Source: Gymnothorax reevesii
Taxonomy: Eukaryota; Chordata; Actinopteri; Anguilliformes; Muraenidae
Assembly: GCA_029721435.1 (NCBI GenBank)
Contig: CM056574.1
Coordinates: 33,064,001-33,128,000, forward strand
Reading direction: 5' to 3'
Length of the DNA stretch: 64,000 nucleotides
How positions within the stretch are numbered: position 1 is the stretch's first letter; the number at the start of each line of letters is the position of its first letter. A program made the translations under genes and the position numbers. The notes beneath the pieces are model-generated. The model had not been told where the DNA came from. It saw only the letters and a list, made by a program, of their open reading frames with translations, and did not search any database. Below, piece by piece: positions 33,115-44,741 of this stretch.

Positions 33115-34670
33115 CAAAACCCAAAACCAGTGAAGTTGGCACGTTATGTAAATCGTAGATAAAAACAGAATACAATGATTTGCAAATCCTTTTCAACTTA
33201 TATTCAATTGAATACACTGCAAAGGCAAGATGTTTAATGTTCAAACTGAGAAACTTTTTTTTTTTTTTGCATGCAATCATTAACTTAGGATTTAAAGGCA
33301 GCAACACATTGCAAAAACGTTGGCACAGGGGCCATTTTACCACTGTGTTACATCGCCTTTCCTTTTAACGACACTCAGTAAACGTTTGGGAACTGAGGAG
33401 ACCAATTTTTGAAGCTTTTCAGGTGGAACTCTTTCCCATTCTTGCTTGATGTACAGCTTAAGTTGTTCAACAGTCCGGGGTCTCCGTTGTCGTATTTTAT
33501 GCTTCATAATACGCCACACATTTTCAATGGGAGACAGGTCTGGACTACAGGCAGGCCAGTCTAGTACCCGCACTCTTTAACTACGGAGTCATGCTGTTGT
33601 AACACGTGCAGAATGTGGCTTGGCATTGTCTTGTTGAAATAAGCAGGGGCGTCCATGAAAAAGACGTTGCTTGGATGGCAACATACGTTGCTCCAAAACC
33701 TGTATGTACCTTTCAGCATTAATGGTGCCATCACAGATGCTGGCTTTTGAACTTTACGCCTATAACAGTCCGCATGGTTCTTTTCCTCTTTAGTCCGAAG
33801 GACACAACATCCACAGGTTCCAAAAACAATTTGAAATGTGGACTCGTCAGACCACAGAACACTTTTCCACTTTGCATCAGTCCATCTTAGGTGAGCCTGG
33901 GCTCAGCGAAGCCGGTGGCGTTTCTGGGTGCTGTTGATAAATGGCTGTTGCTTTGAATTGTAGAGTTTTAACTTGCACTTGCAGATGTAGCGACGAACTG
34001 TAGTTACTGACAGTGGTTTTGTGAAGTGTTCCTGAGCCCATGTGGTGATGTCCTTTACACACCAATGTCGGTTTTTGATGCAGTACCGCCTGAGGGATCG
34101 AAGGTCACAGGCATTCAATGTTGGTTTTCGGCCTTGTCGCTTACGTGCAGTGATTTCTCCAGATTCTCTGAGCATTTTGACGATATTACGGACCGTAGAT
34201 GATGAAATCCCTAAATTTCTTGCAATAGCTCGTTGAGGAATGTTTTTTTAAACTGTTCGACAATCAGCTCACGCATTTGTTCACTAAGTGGTGACCCTCG
34301 CCCCATACTTGTTTGTGAATGACTGAGCATTTCAGGGAAGGTGCTTTTATACCCAATCATGGCACCCACCTGTTCCCAATTAGCCCGTTCACCTGTGGGA
34401 TGTTCCAAAAAAGTGTTTGATGAGCATTCCTCAACTCTCTCTGTCTTTTTTGCCACTTGTGCCAGCTTTTTTGAAACATGTTGCAGGCATCAAATTCCAA
34501 ATGAGCTAATATTTGCAAAAAATTACAAAGTTTACCTGTTCGAACATTTAGTTACTTGTCTTTGCAGTGTATTCAATTGAATATAGGTTGAAAAGGATTT
34601 GCAAATCGTTGTATTCTGTTTTTATTTATGATTTACACAACGTGCCAACTTCACTAGTTTTGGGTTTGTG
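33115..34670 (-). mobile_element. Tc1-like element C2
   Basis: The termini CAAAACCCAAAACCAGTGAA (left) and CTTCACTAGTTTTGGGTTTG (right) lie between TA at 33113-33114 and 34671-34672. It is the same family as C1, in the opposite orientation, and the best preserved member here. The inverted repeats are about 190 bp. Confidence 0.92.
33337..34306 (-). pseudogene. Tc1-like transposase C2, several frameshifts
   Basis: It starts at 34306 with MGRGSPLSEQMRELIVEQF (the upstream open frame is leader sequence). A T run at 34244-34250 shifts the frame within the first HTH. Then come ESGEITARKRQGRKPTLNA, RYCIKNRHWCVKDITTWAQ and PLSVTTVRRYICKCKLKL, up to a stop after RHRLR where Trp would be expected. 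The SDESTF segment with Asp 1 follows. There is a deletion around the VMVWGC region (near 33730), then PAYFNKTMPSHI in a shifted frame (Asp 2 region). The C-terminal frame LSPIENVWRIMKHKIRQ carries the Glu and ends GDVTQW at 33337. Confidence 0.9.
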
Positions 34671-34672
34671 TA

Positions 34673-36928
34673 AGCATTTTTGTATCATTTTTATGGACCC
34701 CAACCATTTTCTTTGCAAAAATACACCCTCAGTCATATAATGCAAATTGTGGCTAAAATGCAAAGAAAGAAAACTTTATCATATGAACATATGTATTAAG
34801 CTGCTGCCAAATTTGCATTTTTTATGTTCTATACATGTTTTATCCTAACATCTATGGATCATCTAATGATGTAGGCCCAATCATCGGAATCAGCGATTAT
34901 GAAAATATAACAACATGGAGACAATGGATGGATCTTTTTCAAATGAACCATATAGAAGATCATCTTCACTGCATGAATAGCACTGGGTGTTGCAGAAACA
35001 GTGCAGTTCCAGCCTCAAAGGTCTATTCATAATGTACAACAATGGGGAACTATGGAAATTGTAATAAAAAAGCTACAGTTAAGAATGTGCAAGCTGCATA
35101 CACGCTGTATAGTTCTTCATTCGTGTTGTTATTCATTTTGACACTCTCATAATAGGCTACTTAAATGATGCAAAGACTATTACAAGTGATTCGTTACAAT
35201 TTAAGGAGGAAAGCAATAAACAACACAGTCAGTATTCAATATGTTGAATTCAAATTTATGGAAAAACTATATCAGTCTGTTTCAATACATTTATGCTCAT
35301 GTTTCAATATTTTCCATAAAAAATCCAGTAAAAAAAAAAGATGTCAAAATTATTGCCGCTCTGCATTTAGTATTTTGTGAAAACACACCTGGCAAAGATT
35401 GCAGCAGTTGGCCTTTTTGTATAATTCATGGTAATTTTAGGAGACAGATTTTAGAGATTCTTAACGATTCTACCATTCAGGGATAAGCTTTTCACTCATG
35501 GACTGCCCTCTCCCAAATAGACTACAGGTTTTTGATTAAATGAAAGCAGAGCTGAGATTGCAATTACATAATATGAGTGTAATTTTAACTCAGTTGTTTC
35601 TCTGTGGATTTGCATGTATGTTTCCAGGCATTTCCGTGCTGGGAAATTCACCTAAAATTAAGTCTCAGCTTAAAAACAGAAACAATCAGATTTTCTGCCA
35701 AAATTAGCTCAAATTCAATATGCCATTGACCTTAATTGGGGCCAATAGCAGCAAAAAATCCTGGAACATCAATGACCTCCCTCAATATTTCGCTGTTGGT
35801 GTGAGAAGTTTCTCCAATTATGCATTCCTCGTTTGCCGCCTAACATGTCAATGATATGTATGGCCACAAATGTCTATTTTTTCGCATCTGCCTATAACAC
35901 CCTTTTCCTGTCATAGTTCAAATGATGTAAGGGAAATGTAGTTTCATAGCAAAATGAGACATATCCATTTTTACTGTTTTGAGAAAAAGGCCTTAAAGTT
36001 TTCAAGAAAACGTTTTTTTTTTTTTTTTTTTTTTCCAGTCTTGGTCTTGACTTTCCAAACATATTTAGCCAGAAAATGGAAATCAAGCATCACTTTGTTT
36101 ATTTGGTTCTGTTAATGCATTAAAATAGTTTTCACTTTTTTTTTTAACAAAATGAGATTTGGCAAATGTCTCGTTTGCCAAAAAAGTGAAATGGCGATGT
36201 CTCACTTCGTGAAAATAAAAAATGCTAATTTTGGCTTAGTGAAGTAAGGGGTTAAATTGCCGTTTGACCCAAAACGGATACTTGGACATGTGCGGCTTTC
36301 CCTTGGCTATGTTTCTAATATCACTACTAGAAATTTTTGAATTTGGCACATGTCTCCTTTTGCAATGTAACTCAAATTCTGGACACCTCCAAAGTGTCAT
36401 TTCTTAAGTTCAGTTAGAGCTTTTCTTCTGTAGTCCTTTCAGCTATTATCATGAAGTTGAGAGGTTCATGCATCGTTCTCACTCTCTCTTGAATCTACAG
36501 TTGCATTGCTTTTCCCTCAGTGATTGGTGAAAAAAGGATTCTCTGAGTGTTGCCACATTTCTGTACCTAAGTGAAACAGGTTGTGATGGAATAACATAGT
36601 ATACCAGTTCCTTCAGACTTACAGTAATTTAAACTGTCGATTGTCAATTTGATTTAGCTAGTTTGAATTCAGCAAAAACTTATTTCAAGGGTGTCCATAA
36701 TTTTGACACCTGTTTCTTTCAAAAAGTGGCATTACTTAATTAAAAAAAAACACTGAAATATGAGAACAAGTCACTGAAATTAGGGTAGATTACTTGCATT
36801 TCATCTTCACATATTGATTATTGACTGTCACTTATTGTAAATCACACTTTTTGTCAACAATTTTGCAATGTCATACATTGTATACACGCAAATACACGCA
36901 GTTGGCATCAGTGTTGTATCGCTGGGAT
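34673..36928. other. Unclassified intergenic sequence downstream of the GPCR
   Basis: AT-rich, with a T run at 36012-36034. No recognised repeat or reading frame. The 3' untranslated region of the GPCR must lie at its right edge; I do not see a clear AATAAA on the minus strand close to the stop. Confidence 0.45.
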
Positions 36929-37834
36929 TTATAAATTGGTTGTTGAAATGGCTTGAGATGTTGTAGACTGCTCTGAGCTCTCCTTACGGCATTGGGTAGC
37001 GAAGACATAAAGAAAGGGATTCACGCAGCTGTTCAGGAACGTGAGAGCCTGTGTGTAGCTTGAGCTGTCCTCCACAGAGGTCTTAAGGGTTTTGGATTTC
37101 AGCAAGACAGCAGAGATTCGCAGGATGTTGGTAACGTGGACTGGACACCAGAATATGAAGAAGGTGACCACAATGCTAGTCACCAGCATAGTCATTCTTG
37201 GGCTGCTGAAGAAGGCAGTTTGGTTCACTTTCTTGTGGAGGCAAAAGTAACAGAACATCAGGATGGAGAAAGGGACTACAAACCCCAGCAAGGTCTCCAT
37301 AAGCAAGGTGGCCACCTCCTCCTCAGCCGACTTGTAGCGCCATCTGCATTGCTTGTCTTCACCGACCACGTCTGACAGAGCAATCGCTGGTGAGGCTAAA
37401 ATGCCAGCCAGTGCCCACAAGGCAACAAGGACAGCCCTCTTACCTGTCCCATGCAGCTTTGCCCAGTACTGAGAGTACAGGACAGCCAGGTAGCGCTGAA
37501 CACTCATCATGGTCACCGTTAACACACTGACATACAAGCTGCCGATCACCACATAGGAGGTCAGTTTGCACATGCCAGTTCCGAGGTTCCAGCCATGCAG
37601 CCAGGTGTAAATCCACACAGGCAGAGTAAGGAGTGACAAGACGTCGGAGAAAGCCAGGTTGAGCATCAGCTTCAGAGTGAAGTTTACATTCCGTTTCTTG
37701 TGGTTGCAAGTAATCAAAAAAATTACTGCAATGTTGCCGGAGACCCCAATGACACAGCACACTGCCATCACAGAGCAGGGAGCCACACGTTCAGAGTTTA
37801 TTGAGTCGTGATCAGAAGTGTTGAACTCGGGCAT
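36929..37834 (-). CDS. Class A GPCR, leukotriene B4 / chemoattractant receptor-like
   Basis: This is an uninterrupted single-exon frame with seven hydrophobic segments. Landmarks, numbered from ATG 37834: Asn5 in an NTS glycosylation site; TM1 with GN (33-34); TM2 with LAFSD (Asp64); Cys89 before TM3; QRY (113-115) in the place of DRY. Further on are TM4 with Trp, an extracellular Cys in QCRW for the disulfide, TM5 with a Pro, TM6 FFIFWCP and TM7 NPFLY. A short Ser/Thr-rich tail with one Cys follows. At 301 residues the length suits a compact lipid or chemoattractant receptor. The overall pattern recalls teleost leukotriene B4 receptors, which signal through Gi at the plasma membrane, but that assignment is from memory. 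An upstream in-frame ATG at 37882 would add 16 residues. I prefer 37834 because A stands at -3 and the acidic, glycosylated N-terminus begins there. No neighbouring gene is visible. Confidence 0.85.
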   Translation of the reverse strand: MPEFNTSDHDSINSERVAPCSVMAVCCVIGVSGNIAVIFLITCNHKKRNVNFTLKLMLNLAFSDVLSLLTLPVWIYTWLHGWNLGTGMCKLTSYVVIGSLYVSVLTVTMMSVQRYLAVLYSQYWAKLHGTGKRAVLVALWALAGILASPAIALSDVVGEDKQCRWRYKSAEEEVATLLMETLLGFVVPFSILMFCYFCLHKKVNQTAFFSSPRMTMLVTSIVVTFFIFWCPVHVTNILRISAVLLKSKTLKTSVEDSSSYTQALTFLNSCVNPFLYVFATQCRKESSEQSTTSQAISTTNL

Positions 37835-37882
37835 CTTCAAAGTATGTGATATGACAAGTGAGGCCAGAGATATCACTGACAT

Positions 37883-39017
37883 GAGAGTCTAACTGAATTA
37901 CGAAGTGTTTCACCACACGAAGGAAGTGTGCGCGGCGCTCTGCTGTGAAACTTCTCTTTTTCTTTGACCTGAACTTCAACTTCATCTCAAGAAATAACTG
38001 ACACTATTTTCGTTATGATGTAACTCTTTCTTATCGTTCTTTGGATGTTCTTAGCCAGAGGTTTAGTGGAAAGGCTCAGTAGAGTCATTGAGAAGGCCTC
38101 TATAGAGAACAAACTGTAACATTATGCTAACATACAAAATTCATTTTAAGAATTACATCACAAATAAAATACTACTTGATACAAACCCAATTTAAAGCAG
38201 ACGTGCACTGAATTTTACAGAGGATTGAAAACTAATTCACGGATGGATAATCTAATCATTTGGAGCAAAGTCTTTTGTCTTTTGGGCAAAAAAAAACAAC
38301 CATAACATGGGATATGACCTGCTGATACAGTTATGGGGAAGAGGAAGTCCTGCACTCTTATTCTCACGCTCAGTTGTTGGTTTTAGGGTAAGTCAGGGTC
38401 AGAGCCTAGATGCAAAGCTATTGTATCTCTTAATACTGCTGTTAATTTTGGACATGTAAGCTGGCTGTTCTCTTATAGATGTATTTATTGTTTAGTTGAT
38501 TACCCACTGAATCTCAAGGTCAAGTACCCTAATTTATCTACAAAAACAAGCTTGAGTGCATATCACGCTGCATATTTGCTAATATTTACCAGATTTTGAT
38601 AGTGCTGTAAAACTGTTGTGAACTTCATATTATTTTCTGGCTTTTACATGAGTTTGGCTGAAAAATGAATCGTACTTGGCTGAAAGGAACAGCCTTCTTG
38701 TCTGAACCATGAAATGGCGGCAACAAAATAAGCTTACTCACAATTCTAAATTACGTGCAACATTATGAGAACTATATGCCAGTCCCATGCCTAAATGTGT
38801 TTTAATTCCTGAGTGCCACAGTTCTGGATTAAAGATGAATATATGCTGTATGTGTACTCATTTCTGTTTGCATAGCCACCTATTTGCTTCGGGCTGTGTT
38901 GTAGTTTGTCTATAACCAAATTTTGTTTGATTTGCTGATAGGCAATTCTGGAGAATAGAGTGACTACAGTACTTCTTTAGTCAACCATAATTCCAAGACA
39001 GGTATACAGATGTGTAG
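37883..39017. other. Upstream region of the GPCR, otherwise unclassified
   Basis: This would hold the promoter and any 5' untranslated exon. A GAAACTTCTCTTTTTC-type pyrimidine stretch lies near 37950. No recognised repeat is present. Confidence 0.4.
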
Positions 39018-39343
39018 TATGGTGGCGCAGTGAGTAGTACTTTTGACTCGCAGCACAAAGCGTGTGGGTTTGAATCCAGCTTGGGGCATTTCTGCATGGA
39101 GTTTGCAGGTTCTTGCCATGTTTGGGTTGGTTCTGTGAAGGTACTCTCATTTTTTCCTGCAGCCAAAGAACATGCAAGCTAGGTTAAATAGAAGCTCTAA
39201 ATTGCCCATAAACATGAGAGTGTGAGTGAATGGTATGTGAGCCCTGTGATGGATTATCCAGGGTGAGTGGATGCCATTCATCTACAGAAGGCTGGGATAG
39301 GCTCTAGCTCCCCAGCAACCCTGATGGAGAAGAAGTGGTAATG
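39018..39343 (+). repeat. tRNA-like / L2-type interspersed repeat, second copy
   Basis: It begins TATGGTGGCGCAGTGAGTAG, with the tRNA-like GGGTTTGAATCC at about 39066. It then follows the same body as the copy at 1-319 (CATGGAGTTTGCAGGTTC, then AAATTGCCCATAAAC). It ends in the GGATGGAT microsatellite, as these repeats often do. Confidence 0.75.
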
Positions 39344-39384
39344 GATAGATGGATGGATGATGGATGGATGGATGGATGGATGGC
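39344..39384. repeat. (GGAT)n microsatellite at the repeat's 3' end
   Basis: About ten GATG/GGAT units directly follow the interspersed repeat. Confidence 0.93.
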
Positions 39385-40110
39385 TGGTATACAGGCAATA
39401 CTGGAGCAACACATCATATACAAAGGCCCTCCAGCAAACCTCAGTCAATTTTCATGAGGAAAAAAATTTGATCTATTTATGCAGCAACTTTTCTTCCTGT
39501 GCAAGCTCCTCAAGGATCAGTGAACAGTATTTAATTGTTTATTGTTTTAAGAGGTTACATATAAAGAGTCTCTTTGTGAGGTTTTACGAAATGAGCCAAG
39601 AGCGAGAACCAGATAAATGCAAAATGGAGGCTTTATTTCTGAAGGGGGAAACCCCCCAGCAGAGCTGGCAACAGTACAATGTCCACAATCCACAAGCAGA
39701 ATCCAAAGGGCAAAATCCAAAACTGTAACCAGGGCACCAATAACAAAACTCAAGGTCAGGCAAAAATGGTTCGGTACACAGGCGTGGGTTTGGTGGAGAG
39801 GCAAACTCATTAGCCGTAAACAGTCCGAATCCAAATACCAGGGCAGCAAAAGACAATAGACGTGGTCGGGCAAAAATAGGTCAAAACTCACAAAGGCAAT
39901 CAGATCCAAAAGGGCAAACCAAAAACAAGTGTCGGGCAATCCAGTCAGAAAGAAAATATCACAATGAGCAAGGCGAGGAACGTAGCACAAGACAAAGGAG
40001 TAAAGACGATCTGACAAGGAACTAAAAGTGCAGACACCTTATATACACATCCGGGGTGAACACATGACAAGGGAGCCCAGGTGCGATCAATGAAACAATA
40101 ATCAGGATTG

Positions 40111-40578
40111 TGTTATGTATGATAAATTTTTGTACAGCATTTTATTTCATTTGTAAATGAAGATTTGTTACATGCTGTTTTGCTGCCTTGCTGGTCAGCT
40201 ATATTTATTTTGTTCATTGGCACCATCTGGTGGCGTGTTTGTAAAATCATTAAGAAAAGTCTAGTAATTTCTAGAAGCTTTTGGCACTTTCCTGCTTGGA
40301 GGGGGCGGGATTTCCCTAGAATCCTGTGGATCTTTCTGGAAGGTTGCTAGACTATAAAAAGGCTGTGATTTTAAGCACAGCGGGGAGACAGACAACAAAG
40401 AGAGCAGACAGCAGAAGAGAGCAGACCAGAGTTTTGTTTTGGCAACAGTTAAATAGTGGCAGTGTTATTAGAGAATTTAAATAGTGGATATTTTTTGTGC
40501 AACTTTTTTTGTAAAGAATAAATTTGTTTTAGTTGTACTTTCCCGTTTTCTTTGTTGTGATTTTTCCAAGTCATAACA
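40111..40578 (+). repeat. 5' LTR of the Gmr1-like element
   Basis: It starts TGTTATGTATG and ends CATAACA (TG...CA within TGTTATG...CATAACA inverted ends). A TATA box (TATAAAAA, 40353-40360) lies 157 bases before AATAAA (40517-40522), giving a U3-R-U5 layout. Confidence 0.95.
40353..40360 (+). promoter_or_regulatory. LTR TATA box
   Basis: TATAAAAA sits in the LTR upstream of AATAAA. The matching copy in the 3' LTR is at about 44984. Confidence 0.75.
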
Positions 40579-40581
40579 AAT

Positions 40582-40600
40582 TGGAGGTTCCACCGAGATT
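40582..40600 (+). promoter_or_regulatory. Primer-binding site matching tRNA-Gln
   Basis: TGGAGGTTCCACCGAGATT begins three bases after the 5' LTR. It is complementary to the 3' end of vertebrate tRNA-Gln, including CCA, as I recall that tRNA. Minus-strand DNA synthesis would start here. Confidence 0.8.
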
Positions 40601-40656
40601 GGATTCACCGAAGATTATTATTTTAAATCTTTTGACAAGTTTAAAAACCAGCGATC

Positions 40657-43600
40657 ATGACTTTTGATGTGGAAAGTTTTTTGAAAACTCCAACCCAGGA
40701 ATTAATTTTGTTGGCAAAGAAGAAGGACTTGCTACAAATAGCCTCAACCCTTGGATTATCTGATGTGAAGTCATCAATGAAGAAACAAGAAATATTCAAC
40801 ATTTTGGTGCAACATTTCATCGATGAAGATATCTTTGGGGAAGAAGCAGCAGAATTAATTAAAGCTGTGGAAGTGCCTGCAACGGAGCTGCAAAGACTTG
40901 AATTTCAGCTACGCCTGAAAGAACTGGAAGAGAGAAGGTTGGAGAAGGAAAGAGAAATGGAGGAAAGAAGGGTGGAGATGGAAGAAAGAAGGTTGGAGAG
41001 GGAGAAGGAGAGAGAACTAGAGGAAAGAAGGATGGAGAAAGAGAAAGAACTAGAAGAAAAAAGGATGCAGTTCGAATTGGAAATGAAGAAAATAGAAGCA
41101 GGTACTGTTCCAAAATCATTTGGACTTTCTGATCATTTTGATGTGGTTAAACATATCAGACTTGTTCCTCCTTTCTTAGAAAATGATGTTGACCAATACT
41201 TTACCCATTTTGAAAAAATTGCTGAAAATTTGAAATGGCCAAAAGAGCATTGGACAATGATGTTACAAAGTGTTCTTACTGGTAAAGCTAGAAAAATCTA
41301 TAACCAGTTATCTGTCCAACAGTGTGCTGATTATGATTTTGTCAAATCTGCCATTCTGAAGGGTTATGAATTAGTCCCTGAGGCTTACAGGCAAAAATTT
41401 AGGAATTCTTGCAAGGAAGCCAGTCAAACTCATGTTGAATTTGGCAGGTTAAAGGAACAGTTGTTTGATCAGTGGTGTAATTCCATGAATGTTGAAAAAG
41501 ATTTTGATAGAATGAGGCAACTTATTCTGGTTGAGGAATTCAAAAGGTGTGTCCAGCCTGATATTAAGACTTTCCTTGAAGAAAAACAAGCCATTACTTT
41601 GCAAGATGTTTCTACGCTAGCTGATAGTTATGCATTGACTCACAAGTCTTCTTTTGTCCAGAAATCCACTTTTTCAAAATTTCAAAGCAAGTTTCAGTCC
41701 AAGACTTCTAATAACACTTCTAATGATTCTAAGGCCACTTCTGAAAGGAAACCTTCCAGTGAGAAGCAATCCTCTGATTTTTTACCCTCTGTGTCTTGCC
41801 ATTACTGCAAAAAGCAAGGTCACCTTATTTCTGAGTGTTATGCTCTCAAGAAAAAACAACAACGAGAAGAAACCAAGCCAACTGCTTTGACAAAGAGAGA
41901 ATCTCTTGTATCAATGGTCAGTTCACCTGATCTTCTACCTTCTGTGTCTGATCCGGTTATGGAGGGTTTTGAGCCATTCATCACTGATGGTTCTGTCTCA
42001 CTTTCACATGATTTTTCCTCATCTGCTCCTGTTCGAATTCTAAGGGATACTGGGTCTTCCCAATCTCTTATTCTTGCAGATATTCTGCCTTTCTCGGACA
42101 AATCGTCTACTCAGGCTAATGTCCTTATTCAAGGAGTAGAATGTGGTTTTACAAGTGTACCTCTCCATAATGTTAATCTCAAATCGGACTTGGTCTCTGG
42201 ACCTGTTACTGTTGGTGTTAGGTCTTCTCTTCCTTTCAAAGGCATTCATTTGCTTCTTGGTAATGATCTTGCTGGGGATAAGGTTGTGCCCTACCCTATT
42301 GTAACTGACACTCCTTTGATTCATCAAGAATCTGACTCTATAGAGGAGGAAATTCCAGACCTCTATCCTTCATGTGCAGTTACTCGTTCTATGGCCAAAA
42401 AGGCTATTCAAGATGATGCTGATCTGGACTTTAACCTGGCTGACACCTTCATTGGGCAGTCTTTTCATCAGGAACCTTCCAGTCCCGAGATGTCTGGGAA
42501 ATCTTCAGACTTGTCCTTGTCAGGTCATTCTAATGACATTTTGTCTCGTAAACAACTTATTCATGAGCAACAACAAGCTCGTGATCTAGCGCATCTTCTA
42601 CCTCAGGCTGCAAGTGAACAAGAGGCTACTCAAGTTCCTGTCTGTTTTTACTACAAAAATGGTGTGCTTATGAGAAAGTGGCGTCCACCTGATGTTCCTG
42701 CAGATGAAGAGTGGATGATCACCCATCAAATTGTTCTTCCAAAGCCGTACCGTCAAGAAACTCTTAGTCTGGCCCATGACAATCCTATGTCAGGTCATTT
42801 GGGTATCAAGAAGACCCTTCAACGTGTCAGAAACCATTTCTTCTGGCCTTCTATGAGGTCTGATGTGCAGGAGTACTGCAAATCCTGTCATACTTGTCAA
42901 ATGGTTGGGAAGCCGAACCAGAATATTCCAAAGGCTCAACTTAAGCCCATTCCCGCTTTTGAAGAACCTTTCAGTCGGATCATCATTGACTGTGTTGGAC
43001 CATTGCCGAAGACTAGATCTGGTTGTGAGTACTTACTGACTATCATGTGTGCTTCCACCCGGTTTCCTGAGGCAATTCCACTTCGTAATATCAAGGCGAA
43101 GACTATCATCAAGGCTCTAACCAAGTTTTTCTGCTTAGTTGGTCTTCCTAAGTCTATTCAGTCTGATCAAGGATCAAATTTCATGTCTGGCATATTTCAA
43201 CAAGTTATGCATGACCTAGGTGTTAAACAATACAGGTCATCAGCTTACCATCCTGAGAGTCAAGGTGCTTTGGAGAGGTTCCATCAAACCCTGAAGAACA
43301 TGATAAGGACCTACTGCCTTGACACAGAGAAAGATTGGGATGAAGGTGTCCATCTTCTTCTGTTTGCTGCCCGTGAAGCTGTTCAGGAGTCTCTTGGGTT
43401 CAGTCCTTTTGAGCTCGTTTTTGGGCATACAGTCCGTGGACCTCTGAAGCTACTGAAGGAAAAGTTGCTCGCTGAAGATGGTGTCCCAATGAACTTGCTT
43501 CAGTATGTCTCTGACTTCCGCAATCGTCTCTCTAAGGCCTGTGACTTTGCTAAGTCTAATCTCAAAGAAGCTCAGGGCAAAATGAAAGCCAGATATGACC

Positions 43601-44538
43601 TTCATTCAAAAGATAGAAGTTTTAAAACTGGTGACAAAGTTCTTGCACTTTTGCCAGTTCCTTGAAACCCTCTAAGAGCCCGATATTTCGGCCCTTTCAC
43701 TGTCCTCAAAAAGGTCAGTGATCTAAATTACGTAATTTCAACTCCTGGAAGGAGGAAACAGAAACAAATGTGTCACATCAACATGCTGAAAGAATACATT
43801 GATAGAGACACTCAGCAAAAGCCAGTCAATGTGGTAAATACAGTTGAACTGGAAAATTCCAAAGAACATTGTGACTGCCCCTTAGAAAATGAACCTGGTC
43901 AAGTCAAACCAGTTGATGCAAAAGTCAAAGTTATCACTGAATTTCCTGAGCCAACAACTAAAAGACAGCTCATGAGATTTCTAGGGATGGCTGGCTACTA
44001 CAGAAAATTCTGTAAAAATTTCTCTATCATCTCTGAACCTTTGACAAATTTACTGAAGAAAAATGCAAAATTTGTTTGGGATGAAAAATGTCAAAATTCA
44101 TTTGACCAGCTAAAAGCGATTCTCAAAAATGCACCAGTTCTCTTATCTCCCAATTTCAAAAAGGAGTTCAAGTTGGCAGTTGATGCCAGTGACATTGGTG
44201 CAGGTGCAGTTTTACTGCAAGAAGACACTGATGGAGTAGATCATCCTGTTTGTTACTTTTCCAAAAAGTTCGATAAACATCAGAAAAACTACTCAACAAT
44301 TGAAAAAGAATGTTTGGCACTTGTTTTGGCTTTACAACATTTTGAAGTCTATTTGACTTGTTCAGCTACTTCCATCAAGGTCTTCAGTGATCACAATCCC
44401 CTCACATTCTTGCACAAGATCAAAAACAAGAATCAAAGATTACTGAGATGGAGTTTACTTTTGCAAGAGTATGATTTGGACATTTCTCACATCAGGGGAA
44501 AAGATAATGTAATCCCAGATACACTTTCACGCATGTAA
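40657..44538 (+). pseudogene. Gmr1-like gag-protease-integrase-RNase H polyprotein with internal TGA and RT core deleted
   Basis: The frame is open from ATG 40657 for 1002 residues, stops at TGA 43663-43665, and continues in the same frame to TAA 44536-44538. Domains in order: an N-terminal helical part; a Glu/Arg/Lys-rich coiled coil (about 80-150); and a SCAN-like capsid (about 165-335, with YRQKFR, HVEF and LILVEEFKRCV). A CX2CX4HX4C zinc knuckle (381-394) follows, then protease DTG (Asp464). Integrase has an HHCC finger (His707 onward) and the catalytic Asp778, Asp837 and Glu873 (D-35-E). The GPY/F-type module (ARYFGPFTVL) lies just after the TGA. Next come the RT thumb-like segment (RQLMRFLGMAGYYRKFC) and RNase H (VDASDIGAGA, STIEKE, SDHNPLTFL). 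RT fingers and palm with the catalytic Asp pair are absent, and the frame is kept across the gap. Recoding at the TGA is possible but unproven. Confidence 0.9.
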
Positions 44539-44728
44539 TTTTATTTCTTTTCGTGATTGTGAAAAACGTAATTTTACTTTTCTATTTGATTGTGAGACTT
44601 ACACTGTTTGTTATGTATATGATTGTTATCATGATCAATAATACGTTTGTGTAAAGTTCAATATTGTTCTGATTATAAAACTGTGTTAATTTTAACAAAA
44701 GAAAGCTTTTAGCAAACCTTTCTTTTCT

Positions 44729-44741
44729 TAAAGAGGGGAGG
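44729..44741 (+). promoter_or_regulatory. Polypurine tract
   Basis: AAAGAGGGGAGGT directly precedes the 3' LTR. It is the expected primer for plus-strand DNA synthesis. Confidence 0.85.

Noticed and set aside
37440..37760. Minus-strand 106-codon frame overlapping the GPCR
   Set aside because: It is an out-of-frame shadow of the receptor coding sequence.
39547..40017. 156-codon minus-strand frame with hydrophobic stretches
   Set aside because: It falls in the T-rich LTR-like repeat K1. The hydrophobicity comes from TTT/CTT-rich DNA, not from a conserved protein.
40859..41119. Minus-strand frame rich in Ser/Pro/Phe
   Set aside because: It is the antisense shadow of the Glu/Arg-rich coiled coil of the retrotransposon Gag.
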